Source of the DNA: Oceanospirillum sanctuarii | GTDB taxonomy: Bacteria; Pseudomonadota; Gammaproteobacteria; Pseudomonadales; Halomonadaceae | Length of the DNA: 64,000 nucleotides | NCBI RefSeq assembly: GCF_002150805.1 | Contig: NZ_MTBA01000001.1 | Location: forward strand, 248,001 to 312,000 | Direction: 5' to 3' | Part shown: positions 1 to 9,587 of the stretch, piece by piece | Layout of the letters: each line of letters starts with the position of its first letter | Numbering within the stretch: the stretch's first letter is position 1 | The notes under the pieces: generated by a model | Seen by the model: only the letters and a program-made list of their open reading frames with translations | Database searches by the model: none | What the model was told of the DNA's origin: nothing | Translations under genes and position numbers: made by a program

Positions 1-1695
1 AATGACCCGATCCGAACGCCGGAAGCATTACCTACCGGACGTAACTTTTATGCCCTGGACAGCAGTCTGATTCCGTCCAAGCTGGCCTATGAACAGGGCA
101 AAGCTTTGGCAAGGGAAGCTCGCGCTAACAGCCAGTCAGCTCCCGGAGAAAGGGAGGCCATGGTGCTATGGGCGTCGGATACGGTGCGTGATGAAGGTGC
201 GATGATCGCCTTTGCTATGGATATGCTGGGGGTTAAGCCCCGCTGGAGTCGCCGCGGGATTCTGAAAGGGATTGAGCGTTTAAGCCATACAGAGATGCAG
301 TCTGACGAAGCAGGACGTGTCCGTCGTGATTTTGTCTTTACCACATCAGGTCTTTTCCGCGACCTTTATGGTGATCAGCTGGAATGGTTGGATCGAGCTG
401 TTCTGCTGGCACTGGATGCGTCCTCCGAGCGCATTCGCCGTGAACTGCCGTCCCTCTCCCTTGCTCTGAATGAAGCTTTGTCACCTTTAGGTGTGTTGCA
501 GAATCCGGGGAATGAGTCGCTGGAGTTTAACCGCATCGCGATGAACTGGGTGAAGGATGCTCAACAGCTTATGGCTTCTGGCTTAGGAGCCGAAGAGGCA
601 GGGCGTAATGCCAGTATGCGACTCTTTGGCACCTTGCCGGGTGGCTATGGTGCTGGAGTAAATCGTGTGGTTGAGCGTTCCGGTAGCTGGCAGCATCGCA
701 GTCAGGTTGCTGAGGTCTATCTGAACCGTATGGGCTATGCCTATGGCTTAAATCGTCAGGGCGATGTGGCGCACGACAGCTTCAATCGTAACCTTGCCAC
801 TGTAAGCAACACCTATCTCGGGCGAGCCAGTAACCTGTACGGCCTGATCGATAACAACGATGCCTTCGACTTTCTCGGCGGTCTGAATATGGCCGTTGAA
901 CATCAGCGTGATGGTCAGGTGCCGGTCAGCTGGGTTATTGATCATGCAGACAGGAACAATACCTCGGTTAAACCTCTGTCCCGGGCGATGATGCAGGAGT
1001 TTCGAGGACGTTATATCAACCCTGAGTGGATTAAACCTCTGATGGCTGAGGGCTATGCTGGTGCCCGAACCATGGGTAGCGAATTTCTGGAATATCTATG
1101 GGGCTGGCAAGTGACAAGTCCTGAGATTGTACAAAGCTGGGTCTGGGATGAAGTGAAGTCGGTTTATGTGGATGACAGCCTGCAGTTGGGATTGGATGAG
1201 TTCCTGAAGGACTCGCAGAACATCCATGTTTATAACAACATGTTGGCCGTGATGCTGGTGGCTGCGGAAAAAGGTTTCTGGCAGACCGATGAGGAAACTC
1301 TTAAGCAGCTTGCAGAGCAGTTCACTCAGCAGGTGCTGGTTAATGGTTTGCCGGGTAGCGGACATACCAGCCCGGATAACCCGCTTTTCGACTGGTTAGA
1401 AGACTATCTCTCAGCTTCAGACTTTGGCGAGCTGCAGGCGCTGCTGGAATCGACCCGGTTACCTGAAGTCACCAAGACCGTTTCTCCATCCTCAGTTTCT
1501 GAGATAACACTTCAGGGTGAAGACAATAAAGTGACGGACGCGGACTTTCAGGACTCAGAGAAAGCAGCAGATGAGTCTGCTGATGCTGCATCGGATTCTC
1601 AGCAAGGCGATGAGCTGCATTGGTTGATTTATCTTCTCCTGGCAGGGTTGATGGCGATTTTTGTACTGGGCTTTATCAGAGGCAGACGAGGTTGA
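1..1695 (+). CDS. CobN/BchH-family metal chelatase large subunit, C-terminal part (HmuS-like)
   Basis: The frame is open from base 1, so the gene starts outside the window and about 564 residues are visible. The first residues (DPIRTPEALPTGRN, then FYALDSSLIPSK) and the later ARTMGSEFLEYLWGW segment are typical of the C-terminal part of CobN/BchH chelatase subunits. The last 25 residues form a single hydrophobic helix followed by RGRRG, so this protein is anchored in the inner membrane, unlike soluble cobalamin-pathway CobN. The stop lies 1 base before the ATG of an ExbB-like gene, and a DUF2149 gene follows. That trio resembles the haem-uptake hmu type of operon (HmuS with its proton-channel partners) more than B12 synthesis. 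The family call is firm; the substrate (haem, cobalamin or another tetrapyrrole) is inferred. Confidence 0.85.
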   Translation, partial: NDPIRTPEALPTGRNFYALDSSLIPSKLAYEQGKALAREARANSQSAPGEREAMVLWASDTVRDEGAMIAFAMDMLGVKPRWSRRGILKGIERLSHTEMQSDEAGRVRRDFVFTTSGLFRDLYGDQLEWLDRAVLLALDASSERIRRELPSLSLALNEALSPLGVLQNPGNESLEFNRIAMNWVKDAQQLMASGLGAEEAGRNASMRLFGTLPGGYGAGVNRVVERSGSWQHRSQVAEVYLNRMGYAYGLNRQGDVAHDSFNRNLATVSNTYLGRASNLYGLIDNNDAFDFLGGLNMAVEHQRDGQVPVSWVIDHADRNNTSVKPLSRAMMQEFRGRYINPEWIKPLMAEGYAGARTMGSEFLEYLWGWQVTSPEIVQSWVWDEVKSVYVDDSLQLGLDEFLKDSQNIHVYNNMLAVMLVAAEKGFWQTDEETLKQLAEQFTQQVLVNGLPGSGHTSPDNPLFDWLEDYLSASDFGELQALLESTRLPEVTKTVSPSSVSEITLQGEDNKVTDADFQDSEKAADESADAASDSQQGDELHWLIYLLLAGLMAIFVLGFIRGRRG

Positions 1696-1696
1696 T

Positions 1697-2164
1697 ATGG
1701 GATTGATGGAAGGACTGACACAGGGCGTTGCCCAGGGGATCCTGCACCAGTTGGTAGCCTTGCTGCTGGATCCGGTGATTATTCTGCTTCTGCTGGTCAC
1801 TCTGGTTTCGGTAGCTGACATAGGTTTGTTGCTGGGAGAGCGCTTTGGTGGCCTCAAAGCTGCCTCAAGTAAGCTCTCTCTGGATGAGTTGGAATACCAG
1901 TTAAAAAAACGGGTAGAACGCTCTGACTTTGTTACCCGTTTAGGCCCTATGCTGGGCTTGATGGGGACGCTGATTCCCCTTGGGCCGGGTCTGGCGGCTT
2001 TGGGGCAGGGGGACTTTCAGCAGCTGACTCAGGCGATTACTGTTGCTTTTGATACAACGGTTCTGGGCTTGCTGGTGGGAGTTGTGGGCTTTATCAGCAG
2101 TCGGCTGCGCCGCCGCTGGTATGATCATCTGTTAGCGAAGCTGGAAGCGGAGCAGGCAGTATGA
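1697..2164 (+). CDS. MotA/TolQ/ExbB-family proton channel protein
   Basis: A 155-residue protein with three hydrophobic segments (about residues 15-40, 80-105 and 115-140). The GLMGTLIPLGPGLAALGQGD stretch and the following AITVAFDTTVLGLLVG are characteristic of the ExbB/TolQ/MotA family, which conducts protons to power energy-transducing complexes. I chose ATG 1697, one base after the CobN-like stop, because an ACGAGG ribosome site lies just upstream; an earlier in-frame ATG at 1661 would overlap the previous gene by 35 bases. It is shorter than E. coli ExbB (about 244 residues), as is usual for the version beside CobN-like/DUF2149 genes. It presumably forms the ion channel of that complex, with the DUF2149 protein in the ExbD position. 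Confidence 0.85.
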   Translation: MGLMEGLTQGVAQGILHQLVALLLDPVIILLLLVTLVSVADIGLLLGERFGGLKAASSKLSLDELEYQLKKRVERSDFVTRLGPMLGLMGTLIPLGPGLAALGQGDFQQLTQAITVAFDTTVLGLLVGVVGFISSRLRRRWYDHLLAKLEAEQAV

Positions 2165-2460
2165 GTAGCAGGCGTCGATGGAGTCATTCCCGCTTTGATC
2201 AGAGCGATGAGGAACCCTTAGGTCCTTTGGCAAACCTTGTTGATCTGATGCTGGTTTTCGTTTGTGGTCTGGTGGCGGCGCTGGTTGCTATCAGTCCGGA
2301 CCTGAGTCAAAAACTCCGTCAGTCAGACCGTATTCAGCAGGGGCGTGAACTTCCTGAAATACCGAAAGGAATCGGTGAGGGAGGCTCAGGTTATCAGTCC
2401 GTGGGTAAGGTTTATAAGGATCCGCAAACCGGAAAACTGATTCTGATCAGTGATGACTAA
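2161..2460 (+). CDS. DUF2149 protein, putative ExbD-like partner
   Basis: A 99-residue protein starting at an ATG that overlaps the stop of the ExbB-like gene by 4 bases (ATGA), so the two are translationally coupled. It has a short basic N-terminus, one membrane helix (about residues 23-43, containing PLANLVDLMLVFVCGLVAAL) and a short exported tail. The conserved N-LVDLMLVF motif with an acidic residue at the start of the helix resembles the ExbD/TolR layout, where that Asp takes part in proton conduction. DUF2149 proteins are known from similar CobN-like gene clusters. That it energises the CobN-like subunit is inferred from the operon, not proven by the sequence. Confidence 0.8.
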   Translation: MSSRRRWSHSRFDQSDEEPLGPLANLVDLMLVFVCGLVAALVAISPDLSQKLRQSDRIQQGRELPEIPKGIGEGGSGYQSVGKVYKDPQTGKLILISDD

Positions 2461-2589
2461 CTCCTTTAAGAGGGTTGTTGCCAAGTCTTAACATATACCT
2501 GATTGAAATCTTCTCTGTTCGCATTAACCCGAATAAAATCCATGCTGTATAAAGGGTTATTTCAAATGCGTTATTGAGGATTGTGAGTT

Positions 2590-3093
2590 ATGAAGGAATA
2601 TATCGGACTTGGCATTGTTGTATTTTCCCTTATTTTCGCTGTAAGTGCGGCTTTTATGGCCTGGCGGTTAAAGCAACGTCTTGATTCCGCTAATTCAAAG
2701 GTCGCGCTGGAGAAAACCCGCCGCGAGGAGCGCCGGAAAACCTATCAGGAAGTGATTGCTCAGCTTGAGCATGCGATCTCATCTGTGACGAAAGGTGATC
2801 CGGAGCTGAATAATCTGTTTGATGATCTGTCACCGAAACTCCATCTGCACGCTTCTGAGGAAGTGAACTCCAACTTTATCGAAGTCTGCCTGCTTTTGGA
2901 GAACTGGACGGCGATGAAAGAGGATGTTGAAAAGACCTCTCTGGATCTGCAGCAGAAGCCGGATCAGGCGATGGTTATCGAAGAGCGTTTGTCTGAACAG
3001 AAAAAACAGGCGTTGGATGCCTATCAGTTGTTCAAGCATAAGTTTAATAAGCTGGGGGCGATGATGCGTAAGGAGATGAGCGAAGCCCTGTAA
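2590..3093 (+). CDS. hypothetical single-pass membrane protein with coiled coil
   Basis: I do not recognise a family. The 167-residue product has one N-terminal membrane helix (residues 4-26) followed by a charged, largely helical cytoplasmic region with heptad-like stretches rich in Lys, Glu and Gln. There are no catalytic-looking motifs and only one Cys. A GAGG ribosome site precedes ATG 2590 and a TATAAA-like -10 lies about 45 bases upstream. It is flanked by genes in the same direction but with gaps of about 130 and 94 bases, so it may be transcribed alone. The coding call is good; the function is unknown. Confidence 0.7.
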   Translation: MKEYIGLGIVVFSLIFAVSAAFMAWRLKQRLDSANSKVALEKTRREERRKTYQEVIAQLEHAISSVTKGDPELNNLFDDLSPKLHLHASEEVNSNFIEVCLLLENWTAMKEDVEKTSLDLQQKPDQAMVIEERLSEQKKQALDAYQLFKHKFNKLGAMMRKEMSEAL

Positions 3094-3187
3094 TGTTTTT
3101 CTCTGCAAAAGGGACTGCGGCTTGAGCTTTACCCCACATCACCGTATATTCCGCATCCATCATTCTTATTGCAGTTAAGGACGCCAA

Positions 3188-3724
3188 ATGGCCCTGAAAT
3201 CAACCGTTTACAAAGCAACGGTGAACCTTGCCGATATGGATCGGGGTGTCTACCTCGATCAGTCTCTGACACTTGCCCAACACCCTTCTGAAACCGATGA
3301 GCGCATGATGCTGCGTATTCTGGCCTGGAGCCTGAATGCAGTTGAAGGTCTTGAGTTCACCAAGGGCTTGTGTGTGGATGATGAGCCGGAGATCTGGAAG
3401 AAAAACTACTCTGACGAGATCGAACTCTGGATTGAGCTGGGTAACCCGGATGAGAAGTGGCTGCGTAAAGCGTCTTCCCGCGCTCAGCAGGTAATTCTGT
3501 ACACCTATGGTGACAATGCAGCTCCTATCTGGTGGCAGCAGAATAAGAGTAAGTTATCCCGCTTTGAGAACCTGCAGGTCTGGAATATCAGTGATGCTGT
3601 GATTGAGCAGCTGGCGCAGATGACAGAGCGTACGATGCAGATTCAGGTTACGATTCAGGATGGAACCGCTTGGTTCAACTGTGGTGATCTTACGGCTGAG
3701 GTTCGTCCCGAGCGCTGGAACTGA
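3188..3724 (+). CDS. yaeQ: YaeQ family protein
   Basis: A 178-residue protein matching YaeQ over its full length: the MALKSTVYKATVNLADMDRG start, the central LCVDDEPEIWKK stretch and the LWIELGNPDEKWLRKAS motif are family hallmarks. YaeQ has a PD-(D/E)XK-like fold; it was once described as a suppressor of RfaH loss, but its biochemical role is not settled. The candidate core residues, Asp and Glu in DDEPEIW and Glu in WIELG, are present. AAGGA precedes the ATG at a normal distance. A bidirectional terminator follows and separates it from the convergent aspartate aminotransferase gene. Confidence 0.9.
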   Translation: MALKSTVYKATVNLADMDRGVYLDQSLTLAQHPSETDERMMLRILAWSLNAVEGLEFTKGLCVDDEPEIWKKNYSDEIELWIELGNPDEKWLRKASSRAQQVILYTYGDNAAPIWWQQNKSKLSRFENLQVWNISDAVIEQLAQMTERTMQIQVTIQDGTAWFNCGDLTAEVRPERWN

Positions 3725-3752
3725 TCCCGCTTTTTGTTTGAGCCTGAGATGT

Positions 3753-3792
3753 AAAAAAGGCCTTGTTGTGAATCAACAAGGCCTTTTTTTTT
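3753..3792. terminator. bidirectional rho-independent terminator
   Basis: A 16-bp perfect stem (AAAAAAGGCCTTGTTG and its complement) with a 5-base loop, flanked by A and T runs. It can end transcription of yaeQ from the left and of the aspartate aminotransferase gene from the right. Confidence 0.9.
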
Positions 3793-3846
3793 GCCTGATT
3801 TACCCAGGTATCTATTCCGGAGGGTAAATCAGGCTTTTGCGAAAGA

Positions 3847-5025
3847 TTAAGCCAGCTCTTTAGCCAGACGATCCATCGCAGATTCCAGATTTGCATTGCT
3901 GGTTGCAAATGAGATACGCATGCAGCCTGCAGTACCGAAGGCAGAACCTGGTACCAGTGCAACACCGGCTTTTTCCAGCATAGCTTCAGCAAATTCTACA
4001 TCGCTGTCAGAACCGTAAGCTTTGATCGCTTCGGAGAAGTCAGCAAATGCGTAGAAAGTACCGTCACCCGCCAGGCAGTTTACGCCCGGGATCGCATTCA
4101 GTTTTTCAACAACGAAATCGTGACGCTGTTTGAAAGAAACCAGCATCTCAGCGATACATTCCTGAGGACCATCCAGAGCCGCTTCAGCAGCGTACTGAGA
4201 GATGGACGCAGGGTTAGAAGTTGACTGAGACTGAATCTTCTTCATTGCGCCGATAACTTTTGCAGGACCTGCTGTGTAGCCGATACGCCAGCCTGTCATG
4301 CTGTAAGCTTTGGAAACGCCGTTCAGTACGAAAGTGCGGTCGTACAGTTCAGGAGTTGCATTCAGAATGTTGCAGAATTCCTGACTCCAGATGATGTGCT
4401 CGTACATATCATCGGAAGCAACCATCACATGAGGATGTTTCTTCAGTACTTCACCCAGCGCTTTCAGCTCGTCCAGAGAGTAAGCCATACCGCTTGGGTT
4501 AGAAGGGCTGTTGATCACAACCAGTTTGGTGCGAGGTGTGATTGCCGCTTCCAGCTGCTCAGCAGTGATCTTGAAGCGATCAGCAGCGGTTGTCTCGATA
4601 ATAACCGGCTTACCTTCAGCTACGATCACCATATCCGGGTAAGAAACCCAGTATGGAGCAGGGATGATCACTTCGTCGCCCGGGTTCAGCAGGGCCAGAG
4701 CCAGGTTGAAGAAACTCTGTTTGCCGCCGGAAGAAACCAGAATCTGGTTCGGCTCGTACTTAAGACCGTTATCGCGCTCGAATTTCGCTATAATGGCCTT
4801 CTTTAAGCTTGGTGTACCGTCAACAGCGGTGTATTTCGTCAGGCCATTATTAATAGCCTCAATCGCTGCATTTTTGATGTGTTGCGGGGTGTCGAAGTCC
4901 GGCTCACCAGCGCCCAGGCCAATAATGTCTTTGCCTGCTGCGCGAAGCTCTGCCGCACGGTTGGTGACCGCTAAAGTCGGTGAAGGTTTGATTGACTGTA
5001 CGCGATCTGACAGTTGTACGTCCAA
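3847..5025 (-). CDS. aspC: aspartate aminotransferase, class I PLP enzyme
   Basis: A 392-residue fold-type I PLP aminotransferase of the Ib subgroup (the Thermus/Bacillus AspC type, some of which also act on prephenate). The N-terminus KPSPTLAVTNRAAELRAAG and the GLGAGEPDFDTP motif that binds substrate carboxylate are diagnostic. The PLP lysine sits in NGVSKAYSMTGWRIGY, preceded by the NSPSNPSG and SDDMYEHI motifs; the C-terminal MRISFATSN carries the carboxylate-binding Arg. It interconverts aspartate and 2-oxoglutarate with oxaloacetate and glutamate in the cytoplasm. It is transcribed divergently from uvrB across 273 bases, and its 3' end shares a terminator with yaeQ. Substrate range between aspartate and prephenate cannot be settled from sequence. 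Confidence 0.92.
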   Translation of the reverse strand: MDVQLSDRVQSIKPSPTLAVTNRAAELRAAGKDIIGLGAGEPDFDTPQHIKNAAIEAINNGLTKYTAVDGTPSLKKAIIAKFERDNGLKYEPNQILVSSGGKQSFFNLALALLNPGDEVIIPAPYWVSYPDMVIVAEGKPVIIETTAADRFKITAEQLEAAITPRTKLVVINSPSNPSGMAYSLDELKALGEVLKKHPHVMVASDDMYEHIIWSQEFCNILNATPELYDRTFVLNGVSKAYSMTGWRIGYTAGPAKVIGAMKKIQSQSTSNPASISQYAAEAALDGPQECIAEMLVSFKQRHDFVVEKLNAIPGVNCLAGDGTFYAFADFSEAIKAYGSDSDVEFAEAMLEKAGVALVPGSAFGTAGCMRISFATSNANLESAMDRLAKELA

Positions 5026-5298
5026 GCTGATATCCTCAATTTATTTTCAGTCAGAAAATAGGCGTTATGCAGACGAATCATACAGGAGATACCGGCCTTT
5101 CGTGAAGGGTAGAAAGTTTAAAAATTCTGCCAAAAAGTCCGGTAAAACCTTACGTTTGCGTTGATAGTTGGCATGTTAATCTCTGCTTCGGTATTCGCAA
5201 TTAATCATCCATCGTAGATGATGTTTGTGGTAGCTTTTAAAGCTTTGGCGGTGTTTGCTGAATTTTGTCATTTTTTTAAGAAATAAGTCTGGTTAAGC

Positions 5299-7323
5299 AT
5301 GGAATCACAGAAAAAATTTAAGCTTCATTCCCGTTTTAAACCGGCCGGTGATCAGCCTGCAGCTATTGGTGCTCTTTGCTCGGGTCTGGACAGTGGTTTG
5401 ATGCATCAAACCCTTTTAGGGGTGACGGGTTCCGGTAAGACTTTCACCATGGCCAATATCATCGAGCGCACCCAGCGACCAACTATTATTCTTGCCCATA
5501 ACAAGACCCTGGCGGCGCAGCTCTATGGCGAATTTAAAGAATTTTTCCCGGAAAATGCCGTTGAGTACTTTGTTTCTTACTATGACTACTATCAGCCTGA
5601 AGCTTATGTGCCGGCATCAGATACCTTTATTGATAAAGATGCCTCTATCAATGAGCACATTGAACAGATGCGACTTTCGGCCACAAAGGCGCTTCTGGAA
5701 CGTAAAGACTCTCTGATTGTTGCCACAGTATCTGCGATCTACGGTCTGGGGGATCCCAAGTCTTACCACAAGATGGTGCTGCATATTAACCGTGGTGAGC
5801 GTATTGATCAGCGCCAGATGCTGCGCCGTTTAGCTGAGTTGCAGTACACCCGTAATGACCTGGATTTCCGTCGTGCAACCTATCGCGTTCGCGGGGATGT
5901 GATCGATATCTTCCCTGCTGAATCGGATCAGGAAGCGGTGCGGGTTGAGCTATTCGATGATGAGATTGATAACATTTCTGTCTTTGATCCCCTGACCGGC
6001 GAGCAACTGCGGAAACTGCCGCGTATTACCATCTACCCGAAGAGTCACTACGTGACTCCCCGAGAAACCGTGATTGAAGCCACCGAGCATATTAAAGATG
6101 AGCTTAGGGATCGGGTGGAATGGTTCCGTGAGCATGACAAGCTGGTGGAAGCTCAGCGAATTGAGCAGCGTACCCTCTATGATATTGAGATGATGCTGGA
6201 GCTTGGCTACTGCAACGGCATCGAGAACTATTCCCGTTATCTCTCAGGGCGTGATCCGGGTAATGCGCCACCGACTTTCTTTGATTATCTGCCGGATGAT
6301 GCCTTGCTCTTTATCGATGAATCCCACGTAACCGTGCCTCAATTAGGCGCTATGTATCGTGGTGACCGTTCGCGGAAAGAGACCTTGGTGCAGTACGGTT
6401 TCCGTTTGCCGTCAGCGCTGGATAACCGGCCGATGAAATTTGAGGAGTGGGAGCAGATCTCGCCTCAGATGGTGTTTGTGTCTGCCACTCCGGGTAATTA
6501 CGAGGCTGAGAATCAGGGGCAGGTTGTTGAGCAGGTTGTTCGGCCTACCGGTCTTCTTGATCCGGAAATTGAAGTCCGACCGGCAACGACTCAGGTTGAT
6601 GATCTGATGTCTGAGATCAATCTGCGTGTGGCGGATGGCGATCGTGTTCTGGTGACCACACTGACCAAGCGTATGTCGGAAGACCTGACCGATTATCTGT
6701 CGGATCATGGCGTTAAAGTGCGCTATCTGCACTCGGATATTGATACCGTTGAGCGGGTCGAGATTATACGAGATCTGCGTCTGGGCGAGTTTGATGTGTT
6801 GGTGGGGATTAACTTGCTGCGTGAAGGTCTGGATATGCCGGAGGTTTCATTGGTAGCGATTCTGGATGCGGATAAAGAGGGCTTCCTTCGCTCTGAGCGC
6901 TCCCTGATTCAGACCATTGGCCGTGCCGCCCGTAACGCTAAGGGTAAAGCGATTCTGTACGGTGATCGCATTACCGGCTCCATGCAGAAAGCGATTGATG
7001 AAACCCAGCGTCGTCGTGAGAAACAGATGGCTGCCAACGAAGCGGCGGGCATTACGCCTCAGACGGTGATGAAAAATGTTGCTGATATCATGGAAGGGGC
7101 ACGTATTCCCGGTAAGAAAATCAGTAATAAGTCCACTAAGAAAGTGGCTGAGACCGTGGGCGAATATCAGGTTGATCCTGTACTGATGCCTCCGGAGCAG
7201 TTGATGAAAACCATCAGCAAGCTGGAAGACAAAATGTATGAGGCTTCCAAGAACCTTGAGTTTGAACAGGCGGCTCAGATTCGGGATGAGATTCAGCGTC
7301 TCAACAGCCATCTGCTGAAGTAA
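5299..7323 (+). CDS. uvrB: UvrABC system protein B
   Basis: A 674-residue UvrB of normal length. It loads at DNA lesions with UvrA and recruits UvrC for nucleotide excision repair. The Walker A motif GVTGSGKT is at residues 41-48. The beta-hairpin [12 protein letters not shown] that clamps damaged DNA follows, then the DEAD-like IDESH motif, the SATPG motif, the helicase motif [11 protein letters not shown] and [13 protein letters not shown] domain ([20 protein letters not shown]) at the extreme C-terminus contacts UvrC. I saw no CTG-N10-CAG LexA box in the 273-base upstream region, so SOS control is not evident here. The ribosome site before ATG 5299 is weak (AAGAAATAAG). Confidence 0.98.
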   Translation: MESQKKFKLHSRFKPAGDQPAAIGALCSGLDSGLMHQTLLGVTGSGKTFTMANIIERTQRPTIILAHNKTLAAQLYGEFKEFFPENAVEYFVSYYDYYQPEAYVPASDTFIDKDASINEHIEQMRLSATKALLERKDSLIVATVSAIYGLGDPKSYHKMVLHINRGERIDQRQMLRRLAELQYTRNDLDFRRATYRVRGDVIDIFPAESDQEAVRVELFDDEIDNISVFDPLTGEQLRKLPRITIYPKSHYVTPRETVIEATEHIKDELRDRVEWFREHDKLVEAQRIEQRTLYDIEMMLELGYCNGIENYSRYLSGRDPGNAPPTFFDYLPDDALLFIDESHVTVPQLGAMYRGDRSRKETLVQYGFRLPSALDNRPMKFEEWEQISPQMVFVSATPGNYEAENQGQVVEQVVRPTGLLDPEIEVRPATTQVDDLMSEINLRVADGDRVLVTTLTKRMSEDLTDYLSDHGVKVRYLHSDIDTVERVEIIRDLRLGEFDVLVGINLLREGLDMPEVSLVAILDADKEGFLRSERSLIQTIGRAARNAKGKAILYGDRITGSMQKAIDETQRRREKQMAANEAAGITPQTVMKNVADIMEGARIPGKKISNKSTKKVAETVGEYQVDPVLMPPEQLMKTISKLEDKMYEASKNLEFEQAAQIRDEIQRLNSHLLK

Positions 7324-7367
7324 CGGCGTTTTAAATCAAACGAAACTGAATTATTCGGAATAACGAC

Positions 7368-7664
7368 ATGGATGTTTTTCTCTACGGTGCTGCCGTTCTG
7401 GTAACACTCGCTATCGGTGTTTTTGGCTGGATCGCACTGGCTTTTGCCTCTTTGCCGGGTAGCTCCATCAGTCATGCATGGCACGCACGGACGATACGGG
7501 GATTGTTCTATACCTACCCCGGAGTGGTGGTTGGTTCGCTATCACTTCTTGACTCGTCAGATTGGAGCATACTCTGGTGCTTAGCTCCCGTGATACCTGT
7601 TTTTATGGTCTATCTGATTTTTAAGATCGTTGACTCGGCCAATAAAGCCAAACGTCAGCGCTAA
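7368..7664 (+). CDS. hypothetical small membrane protein
   Basis: A 98-residue product with three hydrophobic segments (about residues 3-27, 38-58 and 65-87) and a short basic tail (KAKRQR) that would face the cytoplasm. It starts 45 bases after the uvrB stop in the same direction and could be co-transcribed with uvrB. I recognise no conserved family. The ribosome site is not strong, but the reading frame fills the gap and its residue pattern is that of a genuine membrane protein. Confidence 0.6.
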   Translation: MDVFLYGAAVLVTLAIGVFGWIALAFASLPGSSISHAWHARTIRGLFYTYPGVVVGSLSLLDSSDWSILWCLAPVIPVFMVYLIFKIVDSANKAKRQR

Positions 7665-7852
7665 TCGCTATTTAGTACTCAGTATTTCGCTGCTCTTGTC
7701 AGGTAGCAGCTCATATTTCGATGCTTTACCGAATGCCGAACCCCGTATATGCTAAACAAGTAATGAGTCTGCATCTAAGCACGGATTTGCCAAGTGTTCA
7801 GGCTTCTAATTAAGCAAAGGATGCTCAGAAAAATATAATAAAGTGAGCTTAT

Positions 7853-8755
7853 ATGATTAACTTTGCTGAGATGTCTCTCGTTCTACAGGCGTTGCCTGAT
7901 CCCGCATTTATTCTTTCCCGCTCCGGTAAATATGTTGCTGTCTTTGGGGGGCGTGATACCCGCTATTACCATGATGGCGGCGGTCTGGTCGGTTGTTACA
8001 TTACCGATCTGATCAAGCCTGCCAAGGCGGACTGGTTTCTGAAAAAAATTGGTGAAGCTCTGGAAACCGGCCGCCTGATCATTGAGGAATATGAACTCAG
8101 TAATAAGGATGTGGCGGGCCTGCCTGATGAGGGGCCTGATGAGCCCATCTGGTTTGAAGGCCGCGTGCAGTCACTGGACTTTACTATCGATAATGAGGAA
8201 GTGGTGCTTTGGGTGGCGAGTAATATCACCGAGCGCCATCGGCTGGAAGTTCGGCTCAGAGAGCTCAGTGATACGGATCAGCTAACCGGTTTGTACAATC
8301 GCCGGAAACTGGATGATCAGCTACAGGCTCACTATGAAAACTTTACCCGTTATCAACTGCCTCTCTCAGTGGTCAGTTTTGACCTGGATGATCTCAAACC
8401 GCTTAATGATTCACTAGGTCATGGCGCTGGTGATATGGCATTACGCCGAGTAGCCGATATCTGCCGGGAACAACTGAGAATGAATGATATTGCCTGTCGC
8501 ATGGGAGGGGATGAGTTTGTAATTTTGCTGCCGAATACAAAACATTTTCAGGCACAGAAATTTGCAGACAGATTCAAAGACAGCTGCAATACCGCACTTT
8601 GCCAGTTGAATGATCAGAGTTTTTCCCTCTCAGTCAGTATTGGTGTAGCGACTTGCATAGCCGCCGACACAGATCCCTATGATGTGGTCCGCAGAGCGGA
8701 CATCGCTTTGTATGAGGCAAAAAAAGCCGGCAAGAACTGCATTGTTGCCGGCTGA
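7853..8755 (+). CDS. PAS-like sensor diguanylate cyclase (GGDEF)
   Basis: A 300-residue cytoplasmic diguanylate cyclase that makes c-di-GMP from two GTP. Residues 1-125 form a PAS-like sensor ending in WVASNITERHRLE, the usual PAS-to-linker sequence. The GGDEF domain runs from about 140 to 298 with DQLTGLYNRR, FDLDDLKPLNDSLGH for nucleotide and metal binding, and an intact RMGGDEF signature. An RMND inhibitory site lies exactly five residues before GGDEF, so product feedback is likely. No membrane segment is visible. It is followed convergently by smrA with only 44 bases between the stops. Confidence 0.92.
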   Translation: MINFAEMSLVLQALPDPAFILSRSGKYVAVFGGRDTRYYHDGGGLVGCYITDLIKPAKADWFLKKIGEALETGRLIIEEYELSNKDVAGLPDEGPDEPIWFEGRVQSLDFTIDNEEVVLWVASNITERHRLEVRLRELSDTDQLTGLYNRRKLDDQLQAHYENFTRYQLPLSVVSFDLDDLKPLNDSLGHGAGDMALRRVADICREQLRMNDIACRMGGDEFVILLPNTKHFQAQKFADRFKDSCNTALCQLNDQSFSLSVSIGVATCIAADTDPYDVVRRADIALYEAKKAGKNCIVAG

Positions 8756-8799
8756 GTTTGCTTCTTTATTCCCTTTCCGAAATTTCTTCAATTAGTTTT

Positions 8800-9408
8800 C
8801 TAACCTGCTTTAGGCTGACGTCCCTGTTTAATGTGGCGATCGCGATTTATCGCTTTTTGACGCTCACTTTTCTTGAGCAGAACATACAGTGCAGAGCTGC
8901 CGCCGTGACTTTTATGGGCGCTATTAACCGCGATGACCTGAGGGAATTCCGGTAACCAACGGGCTAGGTAGCTTTTTACGACACAGGGAAGGGAGTCTGG
9001 TGTACTGCCTTTACCAAAGCTAATCAGGGCAACGCGAATATCGTGGCGATAACAGTCTTCGATAAATTCGAAAACCTCCTTGCGGCAGAACTCAACAGGC
9101 TTTTTATGCAGATTCAGTGCGGCATCAATGGGATATCTTCCCTGTTTAAGACGTTTGTAGACGCCTTCCTGTACTCCATCTTTTTTATACTCAACAGGGT
9201 CGAAGGGGCCTAGCAGGTCCACAAACTCATCGGAGAGAAAGTTCTTGTCCTGCTTGGTTTGCTCTTGTGCGGCATTCCTGCGTGCCTCCAGTGTTTTCAC
9301 ATCCTCTTTCTGACTGGTTTTCAGGTCGGCTTTCTGATCCTGTTTGATCGGAACCACTCCACGCATTTCCCGTAGGAAGTAGTCCAGATCGTCATCTTGG
9401 TAAGCCAT
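8800..9408 (-). CDS. smrA: Smr-domain DNA endonuclease SmrA
   Basis: A 202-residue protein with a charged N-terminus (to about 80) and an Smr domain at 80-180. The domain shows the LNLHKKPVEFCRKEVFEFI version of the LDLHG motif, an SFGKGS loop and an AHKSHGGSSALYVLL segment near the end, matching the stand-alone SmrA/YdaL group. Smr domains nick or cleave branched nucleic acids. An excellent GGGAGA ribosome site precedes the start (complement of 9413-9418). It is divergent from the large histidine kinase and convergent with the diguanylate cyclase. The domain call is firm; the substrate is unproven. Confidence 0.88.
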   Translation of the reverse strand: MAYQDDDLDYFLREMRGVVPIKQDQKADLKTSQKEDVKTLEARRNAAQEQTKQDKNFLSDEFVDLLGPFDPVEYKKDGVQEGVYKRLKQGRYPIDAALNLHKKPVEFCRKEVFEFIEDCYRHDIRVALISFGKGSTPDSLPCVVKSYLARWLPEFPQVIAVNSAHKSHGGSSALYVLLKKSERQKAINRDRHIKQGRQPKAG

Positions 9409-9587
9409 AGCTGTCTCCCAATGAGGTGGTTGGATTTTGCATTAGAGGGAAAACCCTAGGTTCTATAGATAAGGCTTTAATAAGACAAATTAAAGGCGAT
9501 AATATAACCTGATGATTGATTTTATGACTAAAAATAACTTTTTTGCAGAAGTGATTAGCCTAGGTCAGGCGTTAGTGGGAATAAACC

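Noticed and set aside
5026-5298. LexA (SOS) box upstream of uvrB
   Set aside because: uvrB is often SOS-controlled, so I looked for CTG-N10-CAG or close variants and found none. The absence is noted in the gene entry.
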